Of a stretch of DNA of 64,000 bases, positions 54,294-64,000 are shown piece after piece. Source of the stretch: Aspidapion aeneum. Its lineage: Eukaryota; Arthropoda; Insecta; Coleoptera; Brentidae. The notes below the pieces were generated by a model. The model was given only the letters and a program-made list of their open reading frames with translations, had not been told where the DNA came from and did no database searches. Position 1 is the stretch's first letter; each line of letters opens with the position of its first letter. The position numbers and the translations under genes were made by a program. The DNA is taken from contig OY755040.1 in the NCBI GenBank assembly GCA_963576565.1, positions 21,187,543-21,251,542 of the forward strand, given 5' to 3'.

Positions 54294-55814
54294 CCTCTAG
54301 GGGTAATCGCTTGTACTTAAAATCTCTCAAAAAATGGCCCTTATTGGAGGTTGCGCAGTAGTCAAAGGCCTATCTTCACTTCCTCATTTTCTTGAGTGTG
54401 TTCCCATTCTTCTTATAAAGGCGACGATGTACGACCACTTGAAGGACCTTATTTCTTCCGATTCCACTTTGTCTACTACTACTACTACAACTCAATACTA
54501 TTCACATTCTTTTGATGCTTTTCATTTTGCTAGAAAGTTAATGCATTTTCTTTTCTTAGATATTTTCATTAATTACTATTTCAAATACAAATTTATAATA
54601 CCGCACCCTGTGTAAAATCGAAACCGCAAAAAAATACAACCATTTATTTACTCCTTGTGATATGTTTCAACTTTACGATATAAACTCAAGCTTAACCGAG
54701 CTCGAGGAGTTCTCTTAAAAATATTTACGAAAGGTCATTTAGGAGTTTCGCCACTTCGCCCGCTTCGGATTTGCGGGATGCACCCCGGATGCCAAGCCAC
54801 CCCTAGAATTAATGACCCTACTTAACCCACATTTTTGTTTCACTTGATATTTACAACGAGTTCCTTTCGCGAATTTCAGCTTGCATTGGTAAATTAACTC
54901 TAACCTTCAAGGAGCCCGAAATACCCTAGGTTAGACAAGCTTTAATATGCCGCGATATTTTGCTGTTTATTATTTTATTAATAGGGTAAGGTTGCCTAAA
55001 TTGTACCACCTTTTCGTATTTAATATTTTTTTTAAACTAATAACTCTAATTAATTTTTTTCAATTTAGAACGATAAATCAGTCTTTTAGACATATACGAG
55101 CAATTTTTAAAATATATTGAACTTTGGAGAAACAAGAGTTTTTGTAAGGGGATGCAAATGGTACGATTAAGGGCTCTTTTAAGATATAATAAATATAAAA
55201 AAGTACAGAAATGTCTTGATGAATTATGAACCTTTTTAAGTTTATAATCAGGAGTCGCACAAGTAATCACCCCTAACTGACAATAATTTCATGTGCGCAT
55301 TTTCCACAATTGATGCACTGCGCATATTGCGTAATATCAGTCATCAGTATTGCTTTCAATTATTATTTTATTTTTCTTAGATTTATGAGTTCTTTAATTT
55401 TTTTGTTTTGACTTTCCTGGTTGAGATTGGAAGATTTCTTCTTTAGCAGCCCCTTTGGCCTTTTTTAATTTTTCCTTTTTGAGATTTAGAGCATATTTTC
55501 CTCCAGCTTATTCTTATAAGGGTTTTCGGTTTATATGGCAAGTTTTTGCGCATCTTTTTTTGCTCTTTCGTCCAATCTTTTCACGACGTCTTGTAGTACC
55601 CTTGCTCAATTAAAAATTTTTATTTCAATAATTTTAAAAAAATATACGAAAATCACCATTTTTGTTTCTGAAAATCAGTATTAAGAGACCTAAAATTATT
55701 AATTTTCAAAAAAATACCCTTTTTCAATTATGGAGGTAAAATTTAACCGACCCATAATTTTTTTTCCCTTTACATTTAAAAAATTTTATAAGAGATGTTT
55801 TCTGTAAGACAAAA
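54294..55814. other. Unassigned AT-rich region
   Basis: A plus frame at 54334-54615 (MALIGGCAVVKGLSSLPHFL) ends without recognisable domains. I support nothing else. Confidence 0.35.
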
Positions 55815-56997
55815 AAATACTCTGCCAATATATGGGCCCCTAAGCTCACACTAGGTACTATAGTTATAGTGTACTTGTGAGCTAATATAACTAAAAACTG
55901 AAATATAATTTATTCAACTTCAGACTAAATTACCTTTTGTTTGATACCACACAAGCCATCTTTTGACTTAAACTCAAATTTTTGAAATCTACCCCCACCC
56001 ATAAAAAAACAAAAAACTAAAATGTATTTTGTTAAACTCCAGACTCAATTACCTTTCGTTTGATATCACACAAGCCATATTTTCACTTAAACTCTAATTT
56101 TTAAAATATACCCCCACCCTTTCTTTAAAATAAATTAAAATGTATTTTGTTTAACTGCAGACTCAATTACCTTTCGTTTGATATCACACACGCCATATTT
56201 TCACATAAACTCTAATTTTTGAAATCTACCCTCAACCTTTTATATTTGGCTTGTGTTCGGTGGATTTTGTTCATTTTTAAATGGGACCATCTCGACCCAA
56301 GACCCAGCCTAGGTACCAAATTTCATTAAAATCGGCCAAGCAGTTTTTGAGTTATGCGCGTTGGTCGTTACAGACAGACAGACAGACGGCGCAACAAAAA
56401 AGTTTCAAAATCATCTGAAACGCAAAGATATATAAAAATACTCTGCCAATATATGGGCCCCTAAGCTCACACTAGGTACTATAGTTATAGTGTACGTGTG
56501 AGCTAATATAACTAAAAACTGAAATATATTTTATTTAACTCCAGACTAAATTACCTTTTGTTTGATACCACACAAGCCATGTTTTGACTTAAACTCAAAT
56601 TTTTGAAATCTACCCCCACCCTTAAAAAAAACAAAAAACTAAAATGTATTTTATTAAACTCCGGACTCAATTACCTTTCGTTTGATATCACACACGCCAT
56701 ATTTTCACTTAAACTCTAATTTTTAAAATATACCCCCACCCTTTTTTTTAAATAAGTTAAAATGTATTTTGTTTAACTGCAGACTCAATTACCTTTCGTT
56801 TGATATCACACACGCCATATTTTCACATAAACTCTAATTTTTGAAATCTACCCCCACCCTTTTATTTGGTTTCTGTTCGGTGGATTTTGTTCATTTTTAA
56901 ATGGGACCATCTCGACCCAAGACCCAGCCTAGGTACCAAATTTCATTAAAATCGGCCAAGCGGTTTTTGAGTTATGCGCGTTGGTCGTTACAGACAT

Positions 56998-57028
<31 letters not shown>

Positions 57029-57290
57029 TACAGACAGACCGACAGACAGACAGACAGACGGCGCAACAAAAAAGTTTCAAAATCATCTGAAACGCAAAGA
57101 TATATAAAAATTTTTGAAATCGGAGCAACTTTTTTTTTCTCGAAAAAATTAGGATCACCATAGCTCACACTACTATAGTATAGTATATGTGTGAGCTAAA
57201 ATTTGAAATCGGAGCAACTTTTTTTTTCTCGAAAAAATTAGGATCATCATAGCTCACACTACTATAGTATAGTATATGTGTGAGCTAAAT
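55815..57290 (+). repeat. Helitron/MINE-like tandem element, array 2
   Basis: This has the same architecture and orientation as 35090-36560: copies start at 55815 and 56436 (period 621), each with three ~119-bp subunits and a (GACA)n run (56370-56388; 56993-57060). The first copy has a very short GACA run, the second a long interrupted one. The tail ends in two TAGCTCACAC...GTGTGAGCTA hairpins (57161-57198, 57250-57287). Confidence 0.7.
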
Positions 57291-57608
57291 CATATTTTTA
57301 AACAGAGATATTGAAACGACATGAGTGGCTCAACGTATCGGTACGATTTGGGAAACCCTAACGTAGTTCGATTTATGCAACTGTCATAAATACATAAAAT
57401 TTTAACATTAATTTCCACATCTAATATGTATTACATTCAAGTTTTGTAAATTAATAAGAACTTCCAAGGCTATATTACTAAAGAATATAATCTGTAACAA
57501 TCTACTAAAAATCTACAGCACAAAAAAAACTCTGCAGATTACAACAATAAACACTAGGCCAACCGGTGGTAGAGGAGGTTATGTCGCATAAAAAAGTTTC
57601 TATAATAG

Positions 57609-60159
57609 GGCTGTCTAACAAAACATATGATCAAATCCAAGATGTCTTCCATAGGACAAACAAACCGATTTCCCATAAGCCGTAATGTTAACAAAAACGT
57701 AAATTTTACAAAAACGACAAGAGCTTTAGTCCCAAAAATTAATCAGTTTTAAGAACGGATCCTTTGTGCATATGAGCAAAATGTGTTTTTCTTAAAAATA
57801 TTAAACTAAAGCGAGAAAATCTGAAATAAAAGGGACCATGTTTTCTTCAAAAAAGTTGTTTATGTTTTTGTTTATTTTGTTTTTTTTTAACTTTTTTTCT
57901 AGTTTTTGCACTTATTTTGAATTATTACATGGGCGCACCAAGGGGGCGGGGGGGCTAGGGGCCCGGACCCCCCAAACCACATATTTTTTTAGATATTTTC
58001 CATATATTTCATGAATAAACAGAAAAAATAGCATAAAGTACATCATAAGACCTCTGGGGGCCCCCCAAAGGTATCAGGCCCCCAAAGGTATCAGGCCCCC
58101 AAAGGTTTTTGACCAATGAATCAATGAACTATCAGCCCAAGGTAGGGGAAAGTAGTTCTATTCAAAGAGCTCACTTCAAGGCTCACTTAACAGAGACGAA
58201 ATTGAAATAGACTAAACTTTTCTCATCACATTCAGGTTTTCTATTAGGATCTTTTGTTGTACTTGACTAAACCTTTTCTAAGTAATATTCCTTCTATAGC
58301 GTTAAACTGTGAAAAATATTTCACTATGATTTTTAGGTTTAGACAAAGTTTAATTGTTTTAACTCGATTTTAACCCTCCAGTAGTGACATGGAAAAGAGG
58401 CACAACTTATAGGTAGGTCAGTCCAACAGATCAATATGCACATATGAGTTCCAACCGAGGTTGGTCAAGCAAACTTCTAATAAGTACTTTACAAAATATG
58501 TTTATTTAAAAAAATATAAGTAACCATCATATAAAAAAAAAACTTGCAAAATTAAAATACGGTTTTTCCTTGTCATTCGCCTCACACACCGTACATCACC
58601 ATATGATTTTCCATGAACTATAATACATAGGGCTTAAGTACGGTCAAACCTAAGGTTCATCAGCTCACAACAGTAAGTACTGTTCAAATTTTACAACAGT
58701 ACAATATTCGCTGTTGTATTACTACTGTTACTATTACTTTTATTACTGTTTTTTTGTAACAATATTTGCTCAATTATGTATCTAAAAGTTTATGCAAATA
58801 AATATACTCTACTCTACAATTGGGCGTAACCGCATATGACCCATTAGGAGTATTAGAACCCAAGTTTTTTTGAGAGAAATTGAAAAAAATATCTGAGAGA
58901 ACTTTTTTTTTCTTGTGGTCATCAAAGTCAACAAAGATTACTTTTTTTTCCATCTATTATTAATGATACCATAAAAAATTATTTTTGGTAATAAGCTCAG
59001 AACAGTACCGTAGAAATGTCACAACAGGACTTGTAGTAGGTCCAGTCAGATACTATACAAATTTTATGGTGTACAAGTTTTAGGTGTCAAAAAGCAGGAA
59101 AATTTGCACCAAAATAGTTTAAGATAAAAAGAGGTTTGAGTTAGGGAGATTGTCAAATTCACCAGTTTATTCTAAACTGTTTTGAGGTCTGTAAAATAAA
59201 TATTTATTAAAGAAAAAGAAACTTTGATGATACAGGACTTCACTCGACACAATACAGGATGCTACACTACCAAAAGTTTATTTAAGAGTTCTGTAGGATG
59301 GTGTACAAATTTGGTTCAGCTCATTATTCACACTTTCCTTTTCTTTCTTCTCTGGACCCTTTTTTCAACCATCATTTTTAAAATTTTTCAACCGTTTTGA
59401 AACAATAATCCATTCAGGAGAGACCCAGTCATGATCATTGCTGTATTCTAGTTTTGAAAGTTGCTTGCCTAGAATAGTAAAAAAATCATAGTAAAATATT
59501 TCTTACAGTTTAACAGAATTCTATGTTACACTTCTGCAAAAGGTCCACTCAAGCACAACAAAAGATCCCAATAGAAAATGTTGCCAAAATGGCAGTTACA
59601 CATTTATCCAAAACAAACCTGACAAAAAACTTTCAAATATTTTAATTTATCCTTTGTTAAGTCAGGTAATAGAGCACTTATCCACTTTCTTTTCCCTTCT
59701 TTGAGCTGATACCTAGTTCATTTAAATCAAGATGATTTTTTAAAGTCAAAATACTTGGCATTCCATCAAAACTAACATTATCAAGCTCTCCCCAGCTGCC
59801 ACAATTCATAACAGCACAGAAAGTAATAATAATGATTCAAACTGAGTAAAAAACTGGAAAAAAAGTAAAAAAAAAACAAAAGTAAATAAAAACATAACCT
59901 GACTTTTGAACAAAACATGGTCCCTTTTATTTGAGATTTACTGGCTTCAATTGATTTTTTTTTAAGAAAAACGCATTTTTCCCATGTGTACAAAGGTTTA
60001 ATACTTAAAACAGCATCTTTGTTGTAAGTTAAATCGTTTCACTTTTTTTAAAAATTACGTTTTTGTTAACATTGCGGCTTATGGGAAAACGCTTTGTTTG
60101 TCCTATGGCGACCATTTTGGATCGAAAAACAGCTGATCGTGACAGTTCGTTAGACAAGC
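57609..60159. mobile_element. 2.55-kb element with ~245-bp terminal inverted repeats
   Basis: The left arm (57609-57855) and right arm (59905-60159) are inverted copies. Examples are 'ccataggacaaacaaa', 'cccataagccg', 'aatgttaacaaaaacgtaa', 'gtgtttttcttaaa' and 'aaataaaagggaccatg' on the left with their complements on the right. The outermost bases are GGCTGTCTAAC/GTTAGACAAGC. No flanking duplication is certain. The interior (57860-59900) contains a G-rich insertion and no recognisable protein. Confidence 0.7.
57935..58105 (-). repeat. G-rich short element, copy 4
   Basis: It shares 'ttttttagatattttcca', 'tatttcatgaata' and the flanking 'aagacctctggggg' order with 27226-27393, in the same orientation. 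A CCCCCAAAGGTATCAGG unit is tandemly duplicated (58054-58095). It lies inside the long-inverted-repeat element, so it is probably a younger insertion. Confidence 0.55.
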
Positions 60160-61021
60160 TAATGCATGGGTCAAAACTCTTTCTTTGTCGAGATACAGAG
60201 CATCAAAGTGAGCAATTTTTTAAACTTTTTTGATAATAACTTTTTAAAAAAACGAAGTAAAAATATGAAATTTGGCAAAGTCGTGTATTAGAATAAGAGC
60301 AATAAACTAAAATGAAATTAATTTAAAAAAAAATTAGTCGGTCAATTTTTTTTAGAAAAAACTAATTTTTTGGGATAGCTCTAGTCTCTAGCGAGACAGT
60401 AATAAAATATTAATGATATTTTTTAAAAGAATAAGTAAGCAAAAATCATTATTTTTTTTACATTTTTGAAGGGTAACGGAATTGGTAAAAAATGTTTTTA
60501 TGTGGTTATTTAATCTTGAAAAAGACATAGTTTTTGCCAAAATCGTGTATCGAGGTTGAGCTAAAAGTTTGGAAAGACTCGGAAAGCGATCCAATAGTAC
60601 GTTCAATCCTCGTTTTGGCAGATGTGGTCATCTTGAAAGCCCATGCAAATATATGGCAACATTGAATTTATGCAACCCTAATTTATTAGCACAAGATTTA
60701 GTAATAAACATATTTTGTGCCCCTTTATCAAGAATGGCCCGAAAAATATTCCAATAAAATTAAAGCTGTTTCCAATATTGTTTCCTGCTTATTCAACATA
60801 ATTCCTACCTGAGTTTTATGAACTCCAAAAAGACCAGAAGTTACAGTGAGAGCCGAGAAGTGCAAACACATGAGAGTCCTGGAGAAAGACTGCGAATCCT
60901 CTTGAACAGGCGAGGAGGGTGGGGGAAGTGAAGAAGAATATGATGCGCTGTGGGCAATATTGACAACGTTTCGTCAAAGCGATAGCGAATCTTTTAAAGG
61001 ATGATTTGTTTAAAACTCGGG

Positions 61022-61025
<4 letters not shown>
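60160..61025. other. Unassigned AT-rich spacer
   Basis: I saw no recognised motif. The frame at 60569-60757 is isolated. Confidence 0.35.

Positions 61026-61081
<56 letters not shown>
61026..61081. repeat. (TA)28 microsatellite
   Basis: An uninterrupted TA dinucleotide run of about 56 bp, probably highly length-variable. Confidence 0.95.
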
Positions 61082-61085
<4 letters not shown>

Positions 61086-61088
61086 CAC

Positions 61089-61356
61089 TTATTGGAATAA
61101 AACCTGACCTTATTTTAAAATCGACCGTATTGTGACAGATTTACATATAAAAAGCAGCTTCTTTCTTTCAAAATTCGGCCTTTGTGTATTTAAGAACCGG
61201 TTTTATTAGTGTCTGTATTTATTAAACGAAAGTTAGCGACTTTATTTTTAAACTTGGATTTGGTATGTCAATTTTGAGAGGTGAGCTGTCAGTTTTCTTT
61301 GTAAATCTGTCAGAATACAGTCGACTATAAAATAAAGTCAGGTTTTACTCCAATAA
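61089..61356. mobile_element. 268-bp MITE with TTATTGGA ends
   Basis: TTATTGGAATAAAACCTGAC at the left is inverted at the right as GTCAGGTTTTACTCCAATAA. The pairing continues through TTATTTTA and TGACAGATTTACA/TGTAAATCTGTCA, about 50 bp per arm. It abuts the (TA)n run. It is non-coding. Confidence 0.75.
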
Positions 61357-61589
61357 ATCCTTGTTATATGTTTTTGATTGCCGACGTTTTTACTGGTGAA
61401 ACACCTTTTTGGGTTTACCAACGAAGCCGCTTCCGCCCACTGGGGGATCCTTTGACGGTTTTTTATACTGTTTAATGCTCGAAGCCATCGCGCTTCCGGT
61501 GACACATTCGAGCGCCACACAGCGTTATAAAATTAAATCACTAACAACCTCATATTTCGGGTGTGTAGTATGGGTTCTATCTATCTACA

Positions 61590-63300
61590 TATCTATTTAG
61601 CCTTCTTCATCCATCTTTGGACATAGACCTCTCACAATATCTTTCACTCTTCTCTGTCTGTCGCCGTGTTCATCCACATAGTTCCCGCGTGTTTCTTCAA
61701 ATCGTCCGCGCATCTCATTTGGGCTCTTCCCCTACTTCTTTTATTTTCCCAAGGCATCCAGTTTACAATACATTTGTTCCATCGATCGTCTTTGTGTCTG
61801 ATATTATGACCGGTAAATCTCCATTTTAATGTTGCTACTTCTCTGACCTCCCTTACTTTTGTTTTATTTCTTAACCATTCATTCCTTTTTCTGTCAGCTT
61901 TACATGTAACATTTGTCTTTCCATTGATCTTTGGGCTTTTGTTACCTTATCCATGTTTGATTTTGTAAGCGTACAGGTCTGGGATAAGTAGCTTAATTTA
62001 CCGAATGCTCTCCGGGACAATCTTAGTCTTCTCTTGACTTCAACTGTTTAGTTTTCTTTTTTCAGTTTAATAAGTTGTCCCAGGTATATTCATCTAATTG
62101 TTTTATTTTATTTTGGTTTATTCTGACCTTAATATCTTCATCTGTGTTTGTTATGATTTTAGTTTTAGTGTAGTTCATACTTAAGCCTATAATTTTAGCT
62201 GCTGTATCCAGTTCTTCCAGAATTTTCATCAGTTCTTCTTTCTTGTCTGTTATTAGGGCGAAATCATCAGCATATCTTAGGTGGTTCAAGAATTTTCCGT
62301 TTACTTTGATGCCCATTTCTTCCCAAGCTTTTAAAAACATCTTGTGGAGCCTGGTTGAATAATTAAGTGGATATTGTGTCACCCTCTGACACCTCTTTTT
62401 ATGCGGATTGGCTTGGTTCCTTCGTGGATTTTGATTGATGTTATTGCTTCGCTATATATATTGGCATTTAAGTCTGTATATCTGTGAGCTATGCTATCGA
62501 AAGCTTTTTCGAAGTCTATAAACGCAATATATAGTGGAATGCTATACTCGTTGGCTCGTTCTATTAGGATTTTCATGGTTTTATTAAGATTATCCGTCAA
62601 ATTTTGTTGTGAGTCTATCTGTTAATATTTTCATAAAAAGATTATAAATTACATTGAGGAGGTCGATAGTTTTTTAGGTCTGCTCTATCGCCTTTCTTGT
62701 GTAGATTAATGGTTATGGATTCTTTCCAGTTGTTTGGTATTATTTTTTCTTTTAGTATTTGATTCGGGAGAATATGGAGGGGATTAACTACAGCTTTACC
62801 ACTATCGTTGAGCATTTCGGCCATTACTCCTTCTTTTCCAGGCGATTTGTTATTTTTCATTTTCTTTAATGCTCTCTTTATTTCCGCTTTGCATATTTCA
62901 GGTTGTAGCTCTGAGTTTATGAACTTTATTTTTTTTGGAGTTTCTTCATGGTCTCTCGTGATGGTTCCCTTTTTGTTTGGAATAGTTCTGTATAGAATAG
63001 TTGTGTGATATTTATGATATCCTCTTTAACGTTAATTTCTATGCCGTTAATATCCTTTATTTTAATTATTTCATATCTACCTAGACTCGGCTTTAGACAT
63101 TTTATATTTCTGTTATTTTCTATAACTCTCTCAACTTTAATTTCTTGGCTCTTTCTTTCAGTTTCTTTTATCATTTTTCTTATAGCTTTATTTTTTTCTG
63201 TGTATTCTATAGATATTCTTTTTCCTTTTCCCTCGAGGGTCTGCTTTTTTTCCATTAGTCTCTTTATTTCTTCTGATATACAATTTCTCTCTTTATATCT
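61590..63300 (-). pseudogene. RTE/BovB reverse transcriptase with frameshifts
   Basis: From high coordinates: KGKRISIEYTEKNKAIRKMI and RNIKCLKPSLGRYEIIKIKD (linker); NNKSPGKEGVMAEMLND and IPNNWKESITINLHKKGDRA plus LKNYRP (RT fingers). Next are LYIAFIDFEKAFDSIAHR (palm A) and RIKRGVRG, frame-shifted into the expected QGDxxSPKLF region. FLNHLRYADDFALITDKKEE carries the intact YADD. MNYTKTKIITNTDEDIK precedes the thumb. The C-terminal part (62060 to 61590) is read in shifted frames as ERKMLHVKLTEKGRNEWLRN and KWRFTGHNIRHKDDRWNKCI, ending LCPKMDEEG and a stop. Palm motifs are intact, but at least three frameshifts and a deletion between AFDSI and the next block kill it. Confidence 0.82.
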
Positions 63301-63487
63301 TTTTGTGCGATGTCTTTTCCTACTTTTCTCATAGCTCTTGTCAGCGTGTCATTTATTTCATCTATATTTTCATTTTCGCATCCTACGTTTTGGGCTAGCT
63401 GTTCCTTTAGCCTTTCTTTGTATATAGCTTTATTTTGTGTAAGTTTATTCATGTCAAGTTGTTCATTGTTATCATTAATTTTTCTTT

Positions 63488-63990
63488 TCATTTTGTAATT
63501 GCTATCAATGCAGATTTTTGTGTTCTGGCCATCCTGTGATCACTGCCTGTTGTAAAGCTGTTTAGGACTGTTACATCTCTAACGATATTTTTATCAGTAG
63601 TCAGCATGTAATCAGTTTCATTTTTCGTTATTCCATTAGGGCTGAGCCATGTCCACTTTCGTTGCGGTTTCTTCATATAGAACGAGTTCATTGCATATAG
63701 CTGTTTTTCCTCTAGATAATTTATTAAGGTTGTGCCCCTGTCATTCCTTTCTCCATATCCAAAATCTCCTATTTTAGTCTCTTCGATGTTCATCCTCTTA
63801 CCTAATTTGGCATTGAAATCTCCCATTACTAGTGTCAGACGAGTTTTGTTTTCTTCAATGGCTTTTGAGATGTTTTCGTAGAATGCTTCGATATGCTCGT
63901 CATCGTAGGTAGAGGTTATTATTATTATACCTGAATAACTTTAAGTGATGTTCTTTTCATTTTGAGTGTAAGATAGGCAAGGCGATCTGA
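63488..63990 (-). pseudogene. RTE/BovB AP-endonuclease domain (CFDP2-like), C-terminal half
   Basis: The frame reads TSTYDDEHIEAFYENISKAI, then VMGDFNAKLGKR (the GDFNA motif), GDFGYGERNDRGTTLINYLE, QRKWTWLSPNGITKNETDYM and LNSFTTGSDHRMAR. This set (GDFNA, GxRNxRG, RKWTWxSPxGxxKNExDy, SDHR) identifies the EEP-family endonuclease that nicks target DNA for RTE/BovB elements; insect gene models of it are often labelled craniofacial development protein 2-like. A frame change near 63920 separates an upstream KGISDRLAYLTLKMKRTSLK. The SDHR catalytic motif is intact. It shifts frame again just after SDHRMAR. Confidence 0.85.
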
Positions 63991-64000
63991 GATTCCTTTA

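Larger units (their letters stand above)
61585..64000 (-). mobile_element. RTE/BovB-type LINE, 3' 2.4 kb, running off the window
   Basis: Endonuclease, linker, RT and C-terminus are collinear on the minus strand, which makes this the longest LINE copy here. The 3' end after the stop is a short TAGA/ATAG-type repeat (about 61570-61590), as is usual for RTE elements. The 5' end lies beyond 64000. Confidence 0.85.

Noticed and set aside
60816..61088. Frame with a YIYIYI repeat
   Set aside because: It reads through the (TA)28 microsatellite.
63005..63498. Hydrophobic plus-strand frames resembling membrane proteins
   Set aside because: Antisense shadow of the charged RTE LINE linker.

Overview
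The window looks like intergenic DNA from an arthropod nuclear genome, most likely an insect with a large, repeat-rich genome. A beetle is my guess, but the sequence cannot prove it. The DNA is AT-rich and has no bacterial gene layout. Essentially every recognisable coding stretch is a broken transposable-element (TE) protein. I found no intact host gene, rRNA, convincing functional tRNA or CRISPR array.

Layout. 1-1679: the 5' part of a BEL/Pao LTR retrotransposon on the minus strand (open Gag start, leader, primer site, 487-bp LTR). 2.0-3.2 kb and 13.0-14.0 kb: two internally deleted copies of one hAT transposon. 3.2-4.8, 23.7-24.0, 45.5-45.9 and 51.9-53.2 kb: four damaged copies of one LINE family. 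5.6-9.4 kb: a cluster of inverted-repeat MITEs and a LINE tail. 11.17-11.84 kb: a tRNA-headed SINE with a perfect 12-bp target-site duplication. 17.9-20.0 kb: two LINE fragments of the CR1/Jockey group. 21.4-22.9 kb: a 1.4-kb palindrome whose arms are tandem repeats. 24.6-28.2 kb: MITEs, G-rich short elements and a five-unit tandem array. 29.0-30.2 kb: a pogo/Tigger-like element. 30.8-31.2 kb: a second BEL/Pao remnant. 33.5-34.5 kb: a Jockey LINE. 35.1-36.6 and 55.8-57.3 kb: two Helitron/MINE-like arrays with GACA microsatellites. 41.2-44.1 kb: a MITE, a ~190-bp tandem array and hairpins. 45.2-48.1 kb: a nest of hAT, LINE, Penelope (GIY-YIG) and TTAA-bounded piggyBac-like pieces around a 0.68-kb palindrome. 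49.26-49.79 kb: a MITE with a 9-bp duplication. 51.06-51.62 kb: a dead Crypton-type tyrosine recombinase. 52.25-52.65 kb: a solo LTR inside a LINE. 53.4-54.3 kb: a deleted mariner. 57.6-60.2 kb: a long-inverted-repeat element. 61.6-64.0 kb: an RTE/BovB-type LINE running off the window.

The genes do not form a pathway. The biology here is the history of insertion, deletion and nesting of most of the major eukaryotic TE groups. The youngest-looking insertions are those with exact duplications: SINE, solo LTR, 9-bp MITE, piggyBac-like and Tigger-like elements. Several catalytic losses can be read directly: the mariner third Asp is Asn, the Crypton nucleophile Tyr is His, and the Penelope GIY-YIG Arg is Ser. 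All family calls come from reading motifs; no database search was run.
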